A stretch of 8,780 nucleotides of DNA. It comes from Clostridia bacterium (GTDB lineage: Bacteria; Bacillota_A; Clostridia; Christensenellales; Borkfalkiaceae). The stretch is from positions 1-8,780 of the forward strand of contig RYWC01000022.1 of NCBI GenBank assembly GCA_003979335.1. The letters are read 5' to 3'. The notes under the pieces were generated by a model. It had not been told where the DNA came from. It ran no database searches and saw only the letters and a list, made by a program, of their open reading frames with translations. Positions within the stretch are counted from its first letter, which is position 1. Each line of letters opens with the position of its first letter. The position numbers were made by a program, and so were the translations under genes. Positions 7,637 to 8,780 of this stretch are shown here, piece by piece.

Positions 7637-7656
7637 AAACTGCCGCGCGGCAGTTT
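7637..7656. promoter_or_regulatory. Perfect 20-base palindrome (hairpin) in the intergenic spacer
   Basis: AAACTGCCGCGCGGCAGTTT equals its own reverse complement. As RNA it can form an 8-bp stem with a GCGC loop. It lies within the 52-base spacer (7621-7672), 16 bases after the upstream stop and one base before the GGAGG of the next gene. On the + strand only three U residues follow, so it is a poor intrinsic terminator. On the - strand it is followed by a T-rich run, which would suit a terminator better, but no - strand gene is seen. Possible roles are protection of the upstream mRNA 3' end, partial attenuation, or a dyad binding site. No promoter is evident in the spacer. Confidence 0.7.
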
Positions 7657-7662
7657 CGGAGG
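7657..7662 (+). promoter_or_regulatory. Ribosome binding site of the membrane-protein gene
   Basis: CGGAGG, with GGAGG at 7658-7662, lies 10 bases before the ATG at 7673. This is a strong Shine-Dalgarno match, slightly on the long side in spacing, and it fixes the start of the downstream gene. The hairpin leaves it single-stranded. Confidence 0.85.
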
Positions 7663-7672
7663 TTCCTTTATT

Positions 7673-8780
7673 ATGAATCGGGGTTTCGGTTTCTATTTCG
7701 GCAATGCAATGAAATCGTCGGCAAAGACGATTTGGAAAAGGGGAAATATATTCAGATTTTTCGTCTACTTCATTATGGAGTTTCTGGCGAGGATAACTGT
7801 TATTTTCAGCGCGATATTCGACGTGGCAAACGTCCGTCAGGCTAAAATCGCACAGAAGAGCAACGAGCTGGATATTCCCCAATCGTTTAAAATAGCCTGC
7901 CGCAAAGGTTCGCTTAGAACTATGATTATGTGCATAATCGTAGAGGCGCTGATTTTTATCGCCGGTATGCTTCTTATATGCGTGGCAAGCGGTATTCTGG
8001 GCGCTTTGGGATTTATGATAAGCTGTTTTGTCGATTCCGTAGACCCCGTGCTTTTAATCGGCATATTTTTAGCCCCCGGCGGACTTGCAATGCTGGTGTA
8101 CTTTATAATAATGCCATTGATGTTTGTGCCTACGCCGTACATCATTGACACAAATCCCGATATCGGCACGGCGGACGTAATTTCCATATGCTTCGATACA
8201 ATGAAAAGCAAGGGTAAGTTTACATATTTTTTGAACTTATTTATCCCTGCTTTGGTTGAGGGGGCGATAATTTCCGTCGGGGTTTGTTCCGTGATTTTAA
8301 TAGATATTTTCTTATATGAAGACGTCTTTCTGGCGGTGCCCTTGACGGTAATCGTGTCGCTTGTAACGTTTATTGCGTTCGCGCTCGTCGCGCCTATGTT
8401 CTGCCTTGCAAGAAGAATTGCCAACAAAAGTCTGTTTGAAGATATTGTCACCGACCCCGTCAGCGCGTCTTACAGAACGAACGGCGTGAATATAAAAAGG
8501 TGCAAGGGCGTTAAATTCGACCCTGCGGCGATAGAAAACGAGCTTACAGCCCTTTTCGACGAAACGTATGAAGACAGCATACCCGTTCCCTTGCCTCCCG
8601 CCGAAATAAGACGCAGGCAAAGAGAGGCTAAAATCAAAGTCAAAGAGGAGCGCCGCGCCCCAGCCGCCGCACCCGTGCAACAGGTTGCGGTGAGTAAGAC
8701 CGTTCAAGCGCCTGCAACCGCCGCGCCCGTCCAGCCTGCGCCTCAGGATGAGGACGAAGAACTTATTACGGTAAGCGGAC
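7673..8780 (+). CDS. Polytopic membrane protein with Ala/Pro-rich tail (3' end outside window)
   Basis: The ORF opens at the ATG at 7673 behind a good ribosome binding site and is still open at the right edge (369 residues seen). Hydrophobic segments lie near residues 29-49, 84-119 (long, perhaps two passes), 126-152, 183-214 and 218-246, so five or six membrane passes. A basic A-R-R-I-A-N-K follows the last one, placing the tail in the cytoplasm by the positive-inside rule. The tail has a highly charged stretch (about 313-328), then an Ala/Pro/Val/Gln-rich linker (329-358), then acidic D-E-D-E-E (359-363). The segment around residues 148-186 (P-Y-I-I-D-T-N-P-D...S-K-G-K-F) loosely recalls the DUF975 family of Bacillota membrane proteins. 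I would not assign it on that. No enzyme or transporter motif is visible. It begins 52 bases after the giant repeat protein and is probably co-transcribed with it. Function unknown. Confidence 0.92.
   Translation, partial: MNRGFGFYFGNAMKSSAKTIWKRGNIFRFFVYFIMEFLARITVIFSAIFDVANVRQAKIAQKSNELDIPQSFKIACRKGSLRTMIMCIIVEALIFIAGMLLICVASGILGALGFMISCFVDSVDPVLLIGIFLAPGGLAMLVYFIIMPLMFVPTPYIIDTNPDIGTADVISICFDTMKSKGKFTYFLNLFIPALVEGAIISVGVCSVILIDIFLYEDVFLAVPLTVIVSLVTFIAFALVAPMFCLARRIANKSLFEDIVTDPVSASYRTNGVNIKRCKGVKFDPAAIENELTALFDETYEDSIPVPLPPAEIRRRQREAKIKVKEERRAPAAAPVQQVAVSKTVQAPATAAPVQPAPQDEDEELITVSG

Noticed and set aside
7588..7656. Programmed -1 frameshift signal at the A5 run with the hairpin as stimulator
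   Set aside because: The in-frame reading GCG-GAA-AAA does not make a canonical X-XXY-YYZ heptamer, and the hairpin begins about 40 bases downstream, too far for a usual stimulator.
7637..7670. Hairpin as a rho-independent terminator of the giant gene
   Set aside because: The stem is good, but only three T follow on the + strand before CGGAGG, so the U-tract is missing. It was kept as a regulatory or processing hairpin instead.
7930..8148. + strand ORF of 72 codons
   Set aside because: It is out of frame inside the membrane-protein gene, has no ribosome binding site, and its Arg/Tyr-rich product is typical of an off-frame reading.
7837..8451. - strand ORF of 204 codons, and overlapping - strand frames at 7613-7882 and 8312-8707
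   Set aside because: They are antisense to the membrane-protein gene, which has a strong ribosome binding site, membrane segments and an uninterrupted frame. The antisense products look like low-complexity shadows.
1..8780. CRISPR array, insertion sequence, tRNA, rRNA or defence genes
   Set aside because: No short direct repeats with spacers, terminal inverted repeats, transposase motifs or structured RNA signatures were seen. Nearly all of the window is accounted for by two coding frames.

Overview
The window holds two genes, both on the + strand and both cut by a window edge. Base composition is moderate (GC in the mid-40s by eye), with a clear GGAGG ribosome binding site and tight gene spacing. 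The module type in the first gene fits large surface proteins of uncultured gut Clostridia and other Bacillota. That placement is an inference from style only; there is no rRNA or marker gene here.

Positions 1-7620 are the 3' part of one giant gene for a tandem-repeat protein. The frame is open from the first base. The ATG at 241 lies inside a repeat unit and is not the start. The 2539 visible residues divide into about 24 modules of 85-118 residues, then a C-terminal region of 114 residues. Each module starts with a beta-strand-like segment leading to a Y-D-G, Y-N-G or Y-G-[DE] motif. Each ends with an N-Y-x-[IV]...G-x-L-x-[IV] strand and one or more basic residues. This is the signature of the MBG and YDG families of bacterial extracellular beta-sandwich modules. 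The protein is best read as a long surface stalk or adhesin, whose secretion signal and N-terminus lie upstream. No LPXTG motif, membrane anchor or other known anchor is visible at its C-terminus.

Positions 7621-7672 are a 52-base spacer with a perfect 20-base palindrome (7637-7656), followed one base later by the GGAGG of the next gene.

Positions 7673-8780 start a second gene, which runs off the right edge (369 residues visible). It encodes a protein with about five or six membrane segments, then a cytoplasmic tail that is basic, then Ala/Pro-rich, then acidic. It resembles DUF975-type integral membrane proteins only loosely, and its function is unknown. The short spacer and shared strand suggest co-transcription with the repeat protein, but a functional link is speculative.

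I see no tRNA, rRNA, CRISPR array, insertion sequence, phage gene or defence gene. The unusual content is the size and mosaic layout of the module array, its unanchored C-terminus, and the hairpin against the ribosome binding site.
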